A stretch of DNA of 64,000 nt, taken from assembly GCA_031551965.1 (NCBI GenBank), contig JAVBMW010000003.1, positions 62,001 through 126,000 on the forward strand, given 5' to 3'. Both the position numbers and the translations under genes were made by a program. A model generated the notes under the pieces. The model made no database searches and was not told the origin of the DNA. It saw nothing but the letters and a program-made list of their open reading frames with translations. This document shows, in pieces, positions 43,190 through 52,544 of the stretch. This DNA is from CALVGQ01 sp031551965 (GTDB lineage: Bacteria > Bacillota_I > Bacilli_A > Erysipelotrichales > Erysipelotrichaceae). Position 1 is the first letter of the stretch, and each line of letters starts with the position of its first letter.

Positions 43190-45053
43190 CCATCAAAACC
43201 AAAATTCTCGTCCAAAGGGTATGAGAGGACCAGGCGGCATGGGAATGCGTACTGGTGAAAAAGCAAAAGATTTTAAAGGAACGATGAGTAAATTGTTAGG
43301 TTATCTAAAACCTTATCGAATCCAAATTATGTTTGTGATCCTGTTTTCAGTGGCGAGTACGATTCTTTCGATTTTAGGTCCAAAAATATTAGGAACTGCA
43401 ACCACATTACTTGTAGAAGGACTAACTAGTAAGTTACAACAAACAGGTGGTATCGACTTTGATGGCTTGGCACAGATCATCATTAAACTATTAATAATGT
43501 ATGGAATCAGTGCTGTTCTATCATTTATACAACATTTGATCATGTCTGGAGTCACTCAAAATGTAGCGTTCAATTTAAGAAAAGCATTATCAGAAAAAAT
43601 TAATAAATTACCTTTCAACTATTTTGATAAAGTAAGTCATGGAGAAGTATTATCAAGAGTTACAAATGATGTGGCGACAATTGCTCAAAGTTTGAATCAA
43701 AGCTTGCAGCAAATTCTTTCATCAATTATCTCAATTATAGGTATTTTGGTAATGATGCTTTCAATCAGTTGGCAATTAACACTGATGTCACTAGTAGTCG
43801 TGCCTTTATCAGCTGTTTTTGCGGGATTTATTATTAAGAAATCACAAAGATATTTCAAGGAACAACAAGAAACATTAGGACAAGTAAATGGACATGTAGA
43901 AGAAATGTATGGTGGGCATCTTGTCATGAAAGCCTTCAATGGTGAAGAAAGAAGTATTCGAACATTTAATCAATTAAATGACAAACTAGCAAATTCTGCT
44001 TGGCATGCACAATTCTTATCAGGATTGATGCAACCAGTCGCTAATTTTGTCGGGAATATCGGCTATGTAGGTGTATGTATCTTAGGTGGCGTTTTAGCTA
44101 CTAAACAGTTAATTACGATTGGAGACATCCAAGCTTTTATTCAATATGTCAGACAATTTAATCAGCCTATCATTCAGACTGCTCAAATGATGAATGTCCT
44201 TCAACAAACGGCAGCGTCAGCTGAACGTGTATTTGAATTCTTAGAAGAAACTGAACAAATCCCTGAAACAAAAAATCCACTTCCTTTAGTAGATGCAAAA
44301 GGAAATAACTTAATTGAAGGTTCAGTAACATTTGAAAATGTTAAATTCGGTTACAATTCAGATAAAATCATTATCAATGATTTTAGTGCTCATTTTAAGG
44401 CAGGAAGTAAAGTAGCGATAGTAGGACCTACAGGAGCAGGTAAAACAACGATCGTTAAGTTGTTGATGAGATTCTACGAACTTAATGAAGGTGCAATCTA
44501 TGTAGATGGTCATAATATCAAAGAATTTAAGCGAAGTGATTTAAGATCGATTTTTGGAATGGTACTTCAGGATGCTTGGTTGTTCAATGGCTCGATCATG
44601 GAAAACATTCGTTATGGAAAGTTAGGATCAACTGATGAAGATGTAATGAAAGCAGCAGATCTAGCTTACGTTGATCACTTTATTCGAACACTTGAACATG
44701 GATATCAAACTGAAATCAATGAAGAAAGCAGTAACATTTCTCAAGGACAAAAGCAGTTGTTGACAATTGCTCGGGCAATATTAGCTGATCCAAAAGTATT
44801 GATCCTTGATGAAGCTACATCTTCAGTAGATACTCGAACTGAGTTACTTATCCAAAAAGGAATGAACAACTTAATGAAAGACCGAACAAGTTTCATCATT
44901 GCACACCGATTATCAACCATTCGTGACGCTGACTTCATCATCGTTATGAAAGAAGGAGATATCGTAGAAATCGGTAATCATAATGAACTTATGGAACGTG
45001 ATGGATTCTATGCAACACTTTACAACTCTCAATTTGATGAAGAGGAAGAATAA
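43182..45053 (+). CDS. Heterodimeric ABC exporter subunit, catalytic NBD
   Basis: 623 aa, RBS AAGGAGGAATT within the partner gene. The basic, Gly/Met-rich N-terminus is followed by six membrane helices and an NBD with GPTGAGKTT, signature ISQGQKQ, VLILDEATSSVD (catalytic Glu present) and the H-loop IIAHRLST. Asp-type Walker B in the partner and a non-canonical ISQGQ signature here together form the degenerate ATP site known from TM287/288-like exporters. Glu here plus VSGGQ of the partner make the active site. Likely substrate: drugs or lipids, given TetR control. Confidence 0.94.
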   Translation: MSNHQNQNSRPKGMRGPGGMGMRTGEKAKDFKGTMSKLLGYLKPYRIQIMFVILFSVASTILSILGPKILGTATTLLVEGLTSKLQQTGGIDFDGLAQIIIKLLIMYGISAVLSFIQHLIMSGVTQNVAFNLRKALSEKINKLPFNYFDKVSHGEVLSRVTNDVATIAQSLNQSLQQILSSIISIIGILVMMLSISWQLTLMSLVVVPLSAVFAGFIIKKSQRYFKEQQETLGQVNGHVEEMYGGHLVMKAFNGEERSIRTFNQLNDKLANSAWHAQFLSGLMQPVANFVGNIGYVGVCILGGVLATKQLITIGDIQAFIQYVRQFNQPIIQTAQMMNVLQQTAASAERVFEFLEETEQIPETKNPLPLVDAKGNNLIEGSVTFENVKFGYNSDKIIINDFSAHFKAGSKVAIVGPTGAGKTTIVKLLMRFYELNEGAIYVDGHNIKEFKRSDLRSIFGMVLQDAWLFNGSIMENIRYGKLGSTDEDVMKAADLAYVDHFIRTLEHGYQTEINEESSNISQGQKQLLTIARAILADPKVLILDEATSSVDTRTELLIQKGMNNLMKDRTSFIIAHRLSTIRDADFIIVMKEGDIVEIGNHNELMERDGFYATLYNSQFDEEEE

Positions 45054-45058
45054 AAATG

Positions 45059-45085
45059 ATCCCAAGGAATTGATCCTTGGGATTT
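45059..45085 (+). terminator. Terminator after ABC exporter
   Basis: ATCCCAAGGA (45059-45068) pairs perfectly with TCCTTGGGAT (45073-45082), followed by TT. Confidence 0.8.
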
Positions 45086-45087
45086 CT

Positions 45088-45750
45088 TCATAATTTATGA
45101 CTAGTATCAATATAGTAAATGATTTCATTTAATGGAACTGATCCATCTAAAAGAATAGTAAACCATGATTTCTTATTCATATGATAACCTGGAAAGTATT
45201 TTTGATAATCTATAAGCTTTGTGATTTGATCTAAAGTTCCTTTCAAATCAAGAATTTCGACAAAGCCATCTTCATCGATCCCTAGTTTTCTTTTTTCAAC
45301 AGTCAAAATTGCGGCATACCATTTCTGATTTTCTTTATGTCTAAAGATTGAATTTTTGGGAGTTGATTTCCATAGAAATTCTGGTTCATCACCATAGGTT
45401 TCAAAGATATATTGAATCACAGATTCTGTGATTTTATGATCATATTTTTTTTCGATACAACATTGATTCAATAGTAATGTTAGTTTTTCGACATATGCTT
45501 CTTTTAGTTTGCCTACATATTCACCAGTTGCCTGTGGATTGTAAAGTAAGGTATATTCCTCATCCGTAAGCAACTCAACAACTTTGGTTGAAATTTGATT
45601 ACTACTATTAATTTGGATTACTAAATCAAAGGTATCTTCAATTAATTGAGTACGCAAAAGAAAATTATTTCCTGATTTTGTAAATCCTAAAGAAATAAGT
45701 TTGTCATAGGCGATAGTTCGATTGTTTAATAAATATTCCAGTATATTCAT
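45088..45750 (-). CDS. MmcQ/YjbR-like protein
   Basis: 220 aa. The C-terminal half has the YjbR pattern 'YGDEPEFLWKSTPKNSIFRHKENQKWYAAILTVEKRKLG...YFPGYHMNKKSWFTILLDGSVPLNEIIYYIDTSHKL' (CyaY-like fold). The N-terminal ~100 residues form a second domain often seen in longer YjbR proteins. Function in the family is not settled. Monocistronic, facing the ABC exporter terminator. Confidence 0.82.
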   Translation of the reverse strand: MNILEYLLNNRTIAYDKLISLGFTKSGNNFLLRTQLIEDTFDLVIQINSSNQISTKVVELLTDEEYTLLYNPQATGEYVGKLKEAYVEKLTLLLNQCCIEKKYDHKITESVIQYIFETYGDEPEFLWKSTPKNSIFRHKENQKWYAAILTVEKRKLGIDEDGFVEILDLKGTLDQITKLIDYQKYFPGYHMNKKSWFTILLDGSVPLNEIIYYIDTSHKL

Positions 45751-45928
45751 AATTACTCCAAAAGTAGTATACCTTTAAAAATTTCTGTAATCTTCTAATA
45801 TAATAACATTAAACAGCTAGAAATGTTCAAATAATGAATATTCGATTTTAATTAAAATATGTTCTTTTTCTATTATAGTTACTGATTCGAAATTGTATAT
45901 GAAAATCATAAAAAAGGTTATAAATCTG

Positions 45929-45956
45929 TTGTATAAATGAGGAATAATGTTATAAT
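45929..45956 (+). promoter_or_regulatory. Promoter of HD-GYP gene
   Basis: -35 TTGTAT (45929-45934), 16-bp spacer, -10 TATAAT (45951-45956). Confidence 0.6.
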
Positions 45957-45977
45957 TCATAAGCACAAGGTAATGTT

Positions 45978-47783
45978 ATGAACAAAAACAAGAGAAATAC
46001 TATTTTTACGAGAATGATGATATGGGTACTTTTACCTCTTGTTTTTGTGTTGTTTGCTTTACTGGTGTATGTTTCCTATACTGTCTACGAAGAGGCTAAA
46101 CAGGAAGCGCAAGAGAAAATTACAGAGTTTGCATATTATACATCACAATCAGTCAATTCAACCTATGTATCTTTGATAGATACAATAAAAATGACTGGTA
46201 AAGTAATTGAAAATATCGATTTTAGTCAAGATTCAGCAAAGAATGAAATCAATAAGATCATGTCTTTATTTCTATCTGAAAATGAAAATGTTTATTGCAC
46301 TTGGTATAAAGTTGAACCAGGAATCTTTAGTGCGAAAAGATATTCACGAGATTGGATCAGAGAAAACGGGAAAGTTGCTGAAGTGTTTGGACTTGATGAT
46401 GAATATTTGATACAAAGCGGAGAAGCGTTATGGTATACAGTGCCTCTACTTTATGATGAAGTATTTTTTGATAGTATTGATTATTATGATTTTGGGAATG
46501 GATATATGTATACAAGTTCTGTTGGTGTACCGATTCATTATAATGGAGAAGTAATTGGTGTTATTGGGATGGATATCAGATTTATGGACACCTTTGATTA
46601 TTTAAAAGAATTAGAAAATGAAAATCGTTTATTTCTTATTAATCATCACGGACAGATACTTTATACTTCAGATAAATCGCTACAAGATCAGACAATCACT
46701 CAACTTTTAAATGGGTCTGATAAAGATATTGTAGATAGAATGATCGCTGGTAAAAGTTATCAAAAAGAAAGAGACTCTTTGTTGTTTGGTAAACGAAGCT
46801 TTATTTATGTTTATCCAGTTGCGCTACTAAACGCTGTAGATCCAATTTTTTTGTATGTTGATATGCCGACTGATGTACTTTATAGGAATGCTCAAACTAT
46901 TACAAAATCAATTGTTTTTTTCGGGTCATTAGCATTAATGACCATTGCGATTTGTGTGTATATTTTTGCGAATCGATTGACAGAGCCAATCGATAAATTA
47001 ACAAAAATGGCAAATGAAATTTCTGATGGGAACTTAGATGTTCAACTTGATTTAGTTTATAATCAAAATTTAGAAGAATTAACGATCTTGCAATCTGCTC
47101 TGTTTAAAATGATTATGCAACTTAATGAAAACATTCGAGAAAAAGGTCATACACAAGACGCTATTATTAATATTCTAGCGAATACTACTGAACTACGAGA
47201 TAATGAAACAGGAGCGCATTTAAACCGCACAACAGAGTACGTAAGACTGATTGTGGAAAGGTTGAAAGAAACTGGAAAATATGATCTTAGTGAAGATTAT
47301 GCAACTAGTATCATAAAAGCTGCAAAATTACATGATATTGGTAAAGTAGGAATTGAAGACAGCATTTTATTAAAACCTGGTCGCTTAACTTTAGATGAAT
47401 TTAAGAGAATGAAAGAACATACAACAATTGGTGCATCAATGATCGAAAAAGCGATGAAGGATTTAACTGATGAATCAAAATCCCTTGCAACAGCAAAAGA
47501 AGTGGTCCATTATCATCATGAAAGATGGGATGGAAATGGATATCCAAAAGGCCTTAAAGGAGAAGAAATTCCTTTATCTAGCAGGATCATGGCAATTGCA
47601 GATGTTTATGACGCTTTGATTTCACGAAGAACTTACAAAGATCCATTTAGCCATGATGTAGCAATGACAATTTTAAAAAATGATACAGGAGTATATTTTG
47701 ATCCAAATATTATGAAATTGTGTGCTGATATTTTTGATCAATTCGCTGTAATTGCGGATACTCATCGTGATGAAGAAAAATAA
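45978..47783 (+). CDS. Membrane HD-GYP phosphodiesterase with Cache and HAMP domains
   Basis: 601 aa. Membrane helix at about 13-36; extracellular double-Cache sensor at about 40-305 ('GDGYMYTSSVGVPIHYNGEVIGVIGMDIRFMD'-type ending); second helix at 312-334; HAMP at 335-385. The HD-GYP domain (about 395-595) has HDIGK, 'EHTTIGASMIEKA', HHERWDGNGYPKG (the GYP motif) and 'ADVYDALISRRTYK'. HD-GYP proteins hydrolyse c-di-GMP (established), so an external ligand would lower c-di-GMP. The PilZ-synthase locus ends 7.5 kb upstream. No GGDEF cyclase is in the window. Confidence 0.95.
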   Translation: MNKNKRNTIFTRMMIWVLLPLVFVLFALLVYVSYTVYEEAKQEAQEKITEFAYYTSQSVNSTYVSLIDTIKMTGKVIENIDFSQDSAKNEINKIMSLFLSENENVYCTWYKVEPGIFSAKRYSRDWIRENGKVAEVFGLDDEYLIQSGEALWYTVPLLYDEVFFDSIDYYDFGNGYMYTSSVGVPIHYNGEVIGVIGMDIRFMDTFDYLKELENENRLFLINHHGQILYTSDKSLQDQTITQLLNGSDKDIVDRMIAGKSYQKERDSLLFGKRSFIYVYPVALLNAVDPIFLYVDMPTDVLYRNAQTITKSIVFFGSLALMTIAICVYIFANRLTEPIDKLTKMANEISDGNLDVQLDLVYNQNLEELTILQSALFKMIMQLNENIREKGHTQDAIINILANTTELRDNETGAHLNRTTEYVRLIVERLKETGKYDLSEDYATSIIKAAKLHDIGKVGIEDSILLKPGRLTLDEFKRMKEHTTIGASMIEKAMKDLTDESKSLATAKEVVHYHHERWDGNGYPKGLKGEEIPLSSRIMAIADVYDALISRRTYKDPFSHDVAMTILKNDTGVYFDPNIMKLCADIFDQFAVIADTHRDEEK

Positions 47784-47796
47784 TTTATTAAAAGTA

Positions 47797-47901
47797 TTGA
47801 CATCTGTAAGCGGATACAGTACTATACATTCAAGGATTGTAACTCTCTTGAGGCATTACCCAAAAACAAGTTTGTTTTTTGGTTGTGAAAGAGAGTTTTT
47901 T
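47797..47901 (+). promoter_or_regulatory. Promoter, leader RAT and terminator of PTS locus B
   Basis: -35 TTGACA (47797-47802), 17-bp spacer, -10 TACTAT (47820-47825). RAT-like element 47834-47861 starts GGATTGTAACTC and ends GGCATTACCC. It overlaps a terminator in which AACTCTCTT (47841-47849) pairs with AAGAGAGTT (47889-47897), followed by T6. Classic mutually exclusive RAT/terminator layout. Confidence 0.85.
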
Positions 47902-47925
47902 AATTATTTAGTGAGGTGATAGGGG

Positions 47926-48762
47926 ATGGATGTAATCAAAAAGATCAACAACAATGTAGTCTTGTGTGTTGATTCAAACGGAAAAGAACTTATTGCCTTT
48001 GGAAAAGGAATAGGATTTCCTGCAATTCCGTATATTTTAAATGATTTAGCTTTAATTGATAGAACATTCTACTGTATCAATCAAGAATATCTACATTTAT
48101 TGAAAGAAATACCTGAGCAGATATTTAAATTATCCGCAAGAATATTTGATTATGCAAGACAAGAGATACATGTGGAAATTGATGATAGTCTATATTTTAC
48201 TCTAGTAGATCACATTAACTTTGCTTATATTCGGGCTCAACAGAACATGTATTTAAAAACCAGACTTTCCTATGATATTCAAGCCTATTATCGTGATGAA
48301 ATGGAAGTAGGAAAATGGGCAGTAAAATATTTAAATAAAGAGCTTAATGTGATGTTTCCCAATGATGAAGCCAGCAATATCGCAATGCATGTCGTAGAGG
48401 CTGAAAACAGAACTTCAGTTCAGGATAATATCGAAGACAGTGAAACTATTGTCAAGGATGTCACTGATATTATTCAGGAAGAGTTCAATATAAAAATCGA
48501 TATGGAAAAGTTTAATTATTCAAGGTTTGTTTCTCATTTACAGTACTTATTACTAAGAAGTAAAAAAGATGAAAGTATCGTTAGCGAAAATCGTGCTATG
48601 TTTGATGCGATAAAAATAGAGTATCCAAAAGCGTATACTTGTGCCAAAAGAATCAAAGTGTATTTTACAGAAAAGCTAAATTGGACATTAAGTGATGAAG
48701 AACTGCTTTACTTAATGCTTCATATCAATCGATTATGTTTTAGAGAGGATTGTAACCGATAG
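47926..48762 (+). CDS. BglG/LicT-family transcription antiterminator, locus B
   Basis: 278 aa, RBS GAGGTGATAGGGG. CAT domain at 1-55 ('MDVIKKINNNVVLCVDSNGKELIAFGKGIGFPAIPYIL'), PRD1 with 'DHINFAYIRAQ' and 'AMHVVEAEN', PRD2 with 'RFVSHLQYLL' and 'LMLHINRLC'. It should prevent termination at the two flanking RAT sites when the locus B sugar is available. The protein tail REDCNR matches REACDQ of locus A in position, because both are encoded by the RAT overlapping the stop codon. Confidence 0.94.
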   Translation: MDVIKKINNNVVLCVDSNGKELIAFGKGIGFPAIPYILNDLALIDRTFYCINQEYLHLLKEIPEQIFKLSARIFDYARQEIHVEIDDSLYFTLVDHINFAYIRAQQNMYLKTRLSYDIQAYYRDEMEVGKWAVKYLNKELNVMFPNDEASNIAMHVVEAENRTSVQDNIEDSETIVKDVTDIIQEEFNIKIDMEKFNYSRFVSHLQYLLLRSKKDESIVSENRAMFDAIKIEYPKAYTCAKRIKVYFTEKLNWTLSDEELLYLMLHINRLCFREDCNR

Positions 48763-48819
48763 GGCATTACCTCATATAAACGACTAATTTTTTAGTTTTT
48801 TATATGAGGTTTTATTTTT
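48747..48819 (+). promoter_or_regulatory. Second RAT-like site and terminator of locus B
   Basis: RAT-like element 48747-48772 starts GGATTGTAACCG and ends GGCATTACC, spanning the antiterminator stop codon. The overlapping terminator pairs CCTCATATAAA (48770-48780) with TTTATATGAGG (48799-48809), followed by TTTTATTTTT. Confidence 0.8.
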
Positions 48820-48881
48820 GGAAAATTCATGGTGGTGTGGCCACACATCATGTGTTTCATAAATTAAAAAAGGAGAAAAAT

Positions 48882-50282
48882 ATGGCAAAAAACTATAAAG
48901 AGTTTGCAGCTTCTTTACTTGAAAAAGTAGGGGGAAAAGACAACGTAACTAGCGTTACACATTGTATGACACGACTAAGATTTAATCTAAAAGATGAAAG
49001 CATTGCGAAAGATGAAGAGCTAAAATCGATATCTGGCGTTATTGGAGTCGTCCATTCTGGTGGACAGCTTCAAATCATCGTAGGACAAGATGTTCCGAAA
49101 GTATATGAACAAGTATGCAGTATTGGAGGATTTACGAAATTAACCGCAATTGATGAAAAATTGGATGGCACAAAACAAAAGATGACTCTTAAAGATGTTG
49201 GAAGCTGGATCATGGATTACATGTCCTCAAGTATGGTAGGTCTGATTCCTGTGATGGTTACAGCTGCAATGTTTAAAACAGTATTGGTCCTAATTGGTCC
49301 AGATATGTTGAAACTAATTAGTGCGGAAAGTGATTTATATCAATTGCTTGGATTCCTCTATGATGCAGGATTCTACTTCTTCCCAATTTATATTGGATAT
49401 ACAGCAGCACTTAAGCTAAAAGTTACTCCGGTATTAGGAATGTTTATGGGAGCAGTGCTTTTGTCGCCAGGATTTGTGGCATTAGCGGGACAACCGTTTT
49501 CTGTTTATGGCATTCCAACTACAGTAGTGAATTATTCTCAATCAGTATTTCCTGTGTTGTTGTCAATGTTGGCATTAAGTGTTGTAGAAAAACAGGTAAA
49601 GAAAATTATGCCAACGACATTATCTACAATCTTCACTCCATTTGTAACGATGGTTATTATGGTTCCAATTGCATTATGTTTCTTAGCTCCACTTGGCGGA
49701 GTTTTAGGGAATTATATTGGTGCAGCACTAATTTGGATCGGTAACCATGGAGGATTCTTGGGTGTAGCAGTGATTGCTGCAGTGTGGGAATTCTTGGTTA
49801 TGACAGGAATGCATATGGTTGTGGGGATGGCAGGACTTACAATGATTTTTACCCAAGGATATGAAGGATGTGTCATTGTTGCGGGATCATGTGCTACATG
49901 GGCAGCATATGGCTTGGCATTAGGTGCATTTTTCCGTATTAAAAACAAACAAGAAAAAGCATTAAGTCTAGGATATTTTGTGTCAGGGATTTTAGGTGGT
50001 GTGACAGAGCCTGCATTGTTTGGAATTGGATTCAAATACAAAAAACCATTCATCGCATTAATGATCGGTGGATTTGCAGGTGGATTATATTCTGGAATTA
50101 TGAAAGTTACAGTTCACATCTTTGGTGCGACAAACTTTTTAGGAGCATTAGGTTATGTTGCAGGCGGAACTTCAAACCTGATCCATGGAGTTATCGGATG
50201 TTTGATTTCAATGATCGTTACTGCGGTATTGACTTATATGTTCGGATTTGATAAAAATAGTTCAGTAGTAACAGGAGAATAA
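48882..50282 (+). CDS. PTS EIIBC permease (glucoside family), locus B
   Basis: 466 aa from the ATG at 48882 (AAAGGAGAAA); an upstream in-frame TTG lies in the terminator and is rejected. EIIB phosphocysteine is in VTHCMTRLRF. EIIC spans about 105-460 with the GGVTEPALFGIGF loop. No EIIA domain. The ChbG/YdjC deacetylase gene follows at 2 bp, so the imported sugar phosphate probably carries an acetyl group (N-acetylated mono- or disaccharide), though no phosphoglycosidase is in this locus. More similar in length and opening to the locus C EIIBC than to that of locus A, judged by eye. Confidence 0.93.
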   Translation: MAKNYKEFAASLLEKVGGKDNVTSVTHCMTRLRFNLKDESIAKDEELKSISGVIGVVHSGGQLQIIVGQDVPKVYEQVCSIGGFTKLTAIDEKLDGTKQKMTLKDVGSWIMDYMSSSMVGLIPVMVTAAMFKTVLVLIGPDMLKLISAESDLYQLLGFLYDAGFYFFPIYIGYTAALKLKVTPVLGMFMGAVLLSPGFVALAGQPFSVYGIPTTVVNYSQSVFPVLLSMLALSVVEKQVKKIMPTTLSTIFTPFVTMVIMVPIALCFLAPLGGVLGNYIGAALIWIGNHGGFLGVAVIAAVWEFLVMTGMHMVVGMAGLTMIFTQGYEGCVIVAGSCATWAAYGLALGAFFRIKNKQEKALSLGYFVSGILGGVTEPALFGIGFKYKKPFIALMIGGFAGGLYSGIMKVTVHIFGATNFLGALGYVAGGTSNLIHGVIGCLISMIVTAVLTYMFGFDKNSSVVTGE

Positions 50283-50284
50283 AT

Positions 50285-51034
50285 ATGAAAAAATTATTAG
50301 TGAGAGCGGATGATTTAGGCTACAGTGAAGCAGTCAATTATGGTATTGCGAAAAGCGTGAAATGTGGAATCGTAAAAAGCGTGGGTATTATGACAAATAT
50401 GGTTGCAGTACAGCATGGTTGGGATCTTGTAAAAGACTGTAATATTAGTTTTGGACAACACACGAATATTTGTGTGGGCAAGCCAATTACAGACCCTAAA
50501 CTCATTCCAAGCATCACTAATGAAAATGGTGAATTCAAAACATCAAAAGAATATCGAAATGCAGAAAAAGATTTCGTTGTTTTCGATGAAGTCATGCTTG
50601 AAATCGAAGCTCAATTAAAAAGATTTATAGAACTTACTGGACAAAAACCTGCCTATTTTGAGGGGCACGCAGTATCGAGTGCAAATTTCTTTAAGGCACT
50701 TGAAACTGTTGCGGAAAAGCATGGGCTTAAATATTCTGGTATCACCTTTGGAGATAAACTAATGAGGGTTGGTGGCTCAAATGTATATATGCATATGGAA
50801 AGCATGAAACCAGATTACGATCCTAAAGCAGAAATACGAAAATTAATCGACAATCTACATGAGGATGCTGTTGATGTCATGATTCTTCATCCAGGATATT
50901 TGGATGACTATATTTTAAAAAACTCATCTTTAACAACTCCTCGAGTTTTAGAGGTGGAAATGGCATGTGATCCAGAAGTAAAAAAATGGATTGAAAATGA
51001 AAATATAAATCTGACAGAGTACAAAGAAATATAA
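50285..51034 (+). CDS. ChbG/YdjC-family carbohydrate deacetylase
   Basis: 249 aa, RBS AGGAG at the end of EIIBC. Opening MKKLLVRADDLGYSEAVNYGI has the metal-binding Asp pair. 'SFGQHTNICVGKPI' and 'PAYFEGHAVSS' supply His ligands, and 'DVMILHPGYLDD' is the later His motif. Cytoplasmic YdjC/ChbG enzymes remove an N-acetyl group from phosphorylated chitooligosaccharides (established for ChbG). Cotranscription with a PTS permease supports deacetylation of an imported N-acetylated sugar phosphate here. Confidence 0.9.
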   Translation: MKKLLVRADDLGYSEAVNYGIAKSVKCGIVKSVGIMTNMVAVQHGWDLVKDCNISFGQHTNICVGKPITDPKLIPSITNENGEFKTSKEYRNAEKDFVVFDEVMLEIEAQLKRFIELTGQKPAYFEGHAVSSANFFKALETVAEKHGLKYSGITFGDKLMRVGGSNVYMHMESMKPDYDPKAEIRKLIDNLHEDAVDVMILHPGYLDDYILKNSSLTTPRVLEVEMACDPEVKKWIENENINLTEYKEI

Positions 51035-51044
51035 GTAATTGAAG

Positions 51045-51075
51045 CGGTAAGCCTTTTTGGGTTTATCGTTTTTTT
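51045..51075 (+). terminator. Terminator of PTS locus B
   Basis: CGGTAAGCC (51045-51053) pairs with GGTTTATCG (51060-51068) including G-T pairs, followed by seven or more T. Confidence 0.75.
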
Positions 51076-51198
51076 CTCATTATTGTTTCTATTTTACTAA
51101 AGTTTTACTATGTTCTCCACATCTTTTCCACAACTTGCAGTTTTAAAAAAGGTATCGTTAAATTTTTCAGAATACAAGTAGTAGGAGGGATTATTCCT

Positions 51199-52086
51199 AT
51201 GAAAGAAAAACTGAATTTAAGTATTACAAATGATTTTCTATTTAAAGAATTTTTTAGAACGCAAAACAGTGAAGGAGAATACATATTCCTTAAATCTCTG
51301 GTTGAATCATTATTGAACCAACCAGTAGATCACATCGAACTTAAGCCTACAGAAATCAATGGAGATGATCTTACAGCTAAAGATATTCGACTAGATTTGT
51401 TGGCGAAAATTAATCAAGATAAAAATGTGAATCTTGAAATGCAGACTGCTAGTGGGCTTATGGAAGTGGCTAACCGAGCAGTGATCTATTTGTGTCAAAT
51501 ACTATTGGATCAACAGAGTAAAGGGATAGCTTATTCAGATTTTAATGAGACTCACGTTGCCTTCTTTGTGTTGAAAAATTCATTCCCTAAAGATGCCTAT
51601 TATCATCAACATTTTCGCTTCACTTCAGTCGCCGGGATCACCTTGACAAACGTTGCAAATATACATATCATTGAGGTATATAATGGTTTCATGCAGCAAA
51701 TTGAAATTGTTGATATGACAATGTTATTGAAGTGGATATACTTTATGTTGTATCGACAAGGAACAGAAAATGAAAAGATTATGAATGTAATTGAAAGCGA
51801 AGACATACTGAAGGAGGGACTCAAAGTGTTTAATGAACTTACACAAGATGAAATCATGAAAGATAGAGCTTTTGCCAGACAAAAATGGGAGAGAGATATC
51901 GCTCAATTAAAGTATGAAGGAAGACAAGAAGCACTTGCTGAAGGCAGGATTGAAGGTTTGGCTGAAGGAAGAATGCTTGCTGTTTTAGAGATGGCTAAAA
52001 ACATGCTTTCTTTGAATGTAGATGTTGATATCATCATGAAAGCTACAGGACTTACATCAGCACAAATTGAAGAATTAAAAGAATAA
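51199..52086 (+). CDS. Rpn-family PD-(D/E)XK nuclease / transposase-like protein
   Basis: 295 aa, RBS AGGAGGG. It opens with the family start LSITNDFLFKEFFRTQ. The catalytic core is 'IRLDLLAKINQDKNVNLEMQT' (D...ExQ). Central part is 'NRAVIYLCQILLDQQSKGIAYSDFNETHVAFFVL'. The C-terminus has a repeated 'YEGRQEALAEGRIEGLAEGRM' stretch that often varies in length in this family. Such proteins are annotated as Rpn or 'PD-(D/E)XK nuclease family transposase' and promote RecA-independent recombination. No inverted repeats or target-site duplication are seen, so this is not a mobile element by itself. Confidence 0.9.
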   Translation: MKEKLNLSITNDFLFKEFFRTQNSEGEYIFLKSLVESLLNQPVDHIELKPTEINGDDLTAKDIRLDLLAKINQDKNVNLEMQTASGLMEVANRAVIYLCQILLDQQSKGIAYSDFNETHVAFFVLKNSFPKDAYYHQHFRFTSVAGITLTNVANIHIIEVYNGFMQQIEIVDMTMLLKWIYFMLYRQGTENEKIMNVIESEDILKEGLKVFNELTQDEIMKDRAFARQKWERDIAQLKYEGRQEALAEGRIEGLAEGRMLAVLEMAKNMLSLNVDVDIIMKATGLTSAQIEELKE

Positions 52087-52191
52087 GAAACAAAATGACA
52101 AGCCTTTGATTGGTTTGTCATTTTTGTAAATAGTATTAATAGAATTTGTGTTTTGTTTTTGGTATAATTTTATCGCAAAAGGGGGATGACT

Positions 52192-52544
52192 ATGAATCAA
52201 CTAATTTGGTATCCAAAATGCAGTACTTGTCAAAGTGCAAAAAAAGCATAGATCAGTGTCGAATAGAATATGAATTAAGAGATATCGTAAAAGAACCTTT
52301 GACTAAAGAAGAACTGAAAGAAATTATAGATAGAAGCGGTTTTGATATTAAAAAATTCTTTAATACTTCAGGTTTAAAATATAAAGAACTAAATTTAAAA
52401 GATAAGTTACCAAATTTAACTGAAGAGGAAAAAATTGAATTGTTGGCAAGTGATGGAATGCTTGTAAAAAGACCGATCTTGTTAGTGAATGGGAATGTGA
52501 TCATCGGTAAAAAAGAAAAGGAATATGAAGAGGTGATACGATGA
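52192..52544 (+). CDS. ArsC/Spx-like reductase split by a frame change at A7
   Basis: From ATG 52192 (RBS GGGGG) the frame reads MNQLIWYPKCSTCQSAKKA then TAG at 52249. That is the thioredoxin-fold CxxC start of ArsC/Spx/YffB proteins. The rest of the protein (SIDQCRIEYELRDIVKEPLTKEEL...KRPILLVNGNVIIGKKEKEYEEVI) continues in the -1 frame to 52544. The change falls on seven A at 52239-52245, read A-AAA-AAA in the zero frame, a canonical -1 slippery heptamer. A single -1 shift gives a full-length ~117-aa protein with CSTC. It may be a pseudogene, a sequencing error, or real frameshifting/slippage. It overlaps the ECF gene by 4 bp. Confidence 0.8.

Noticed and set aside
51199..52086. Rpn-family gene as a mobile element
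   Set aside because: No terminal inverted repeats or target duplication were found, and the family is not itself an insertion sequence.
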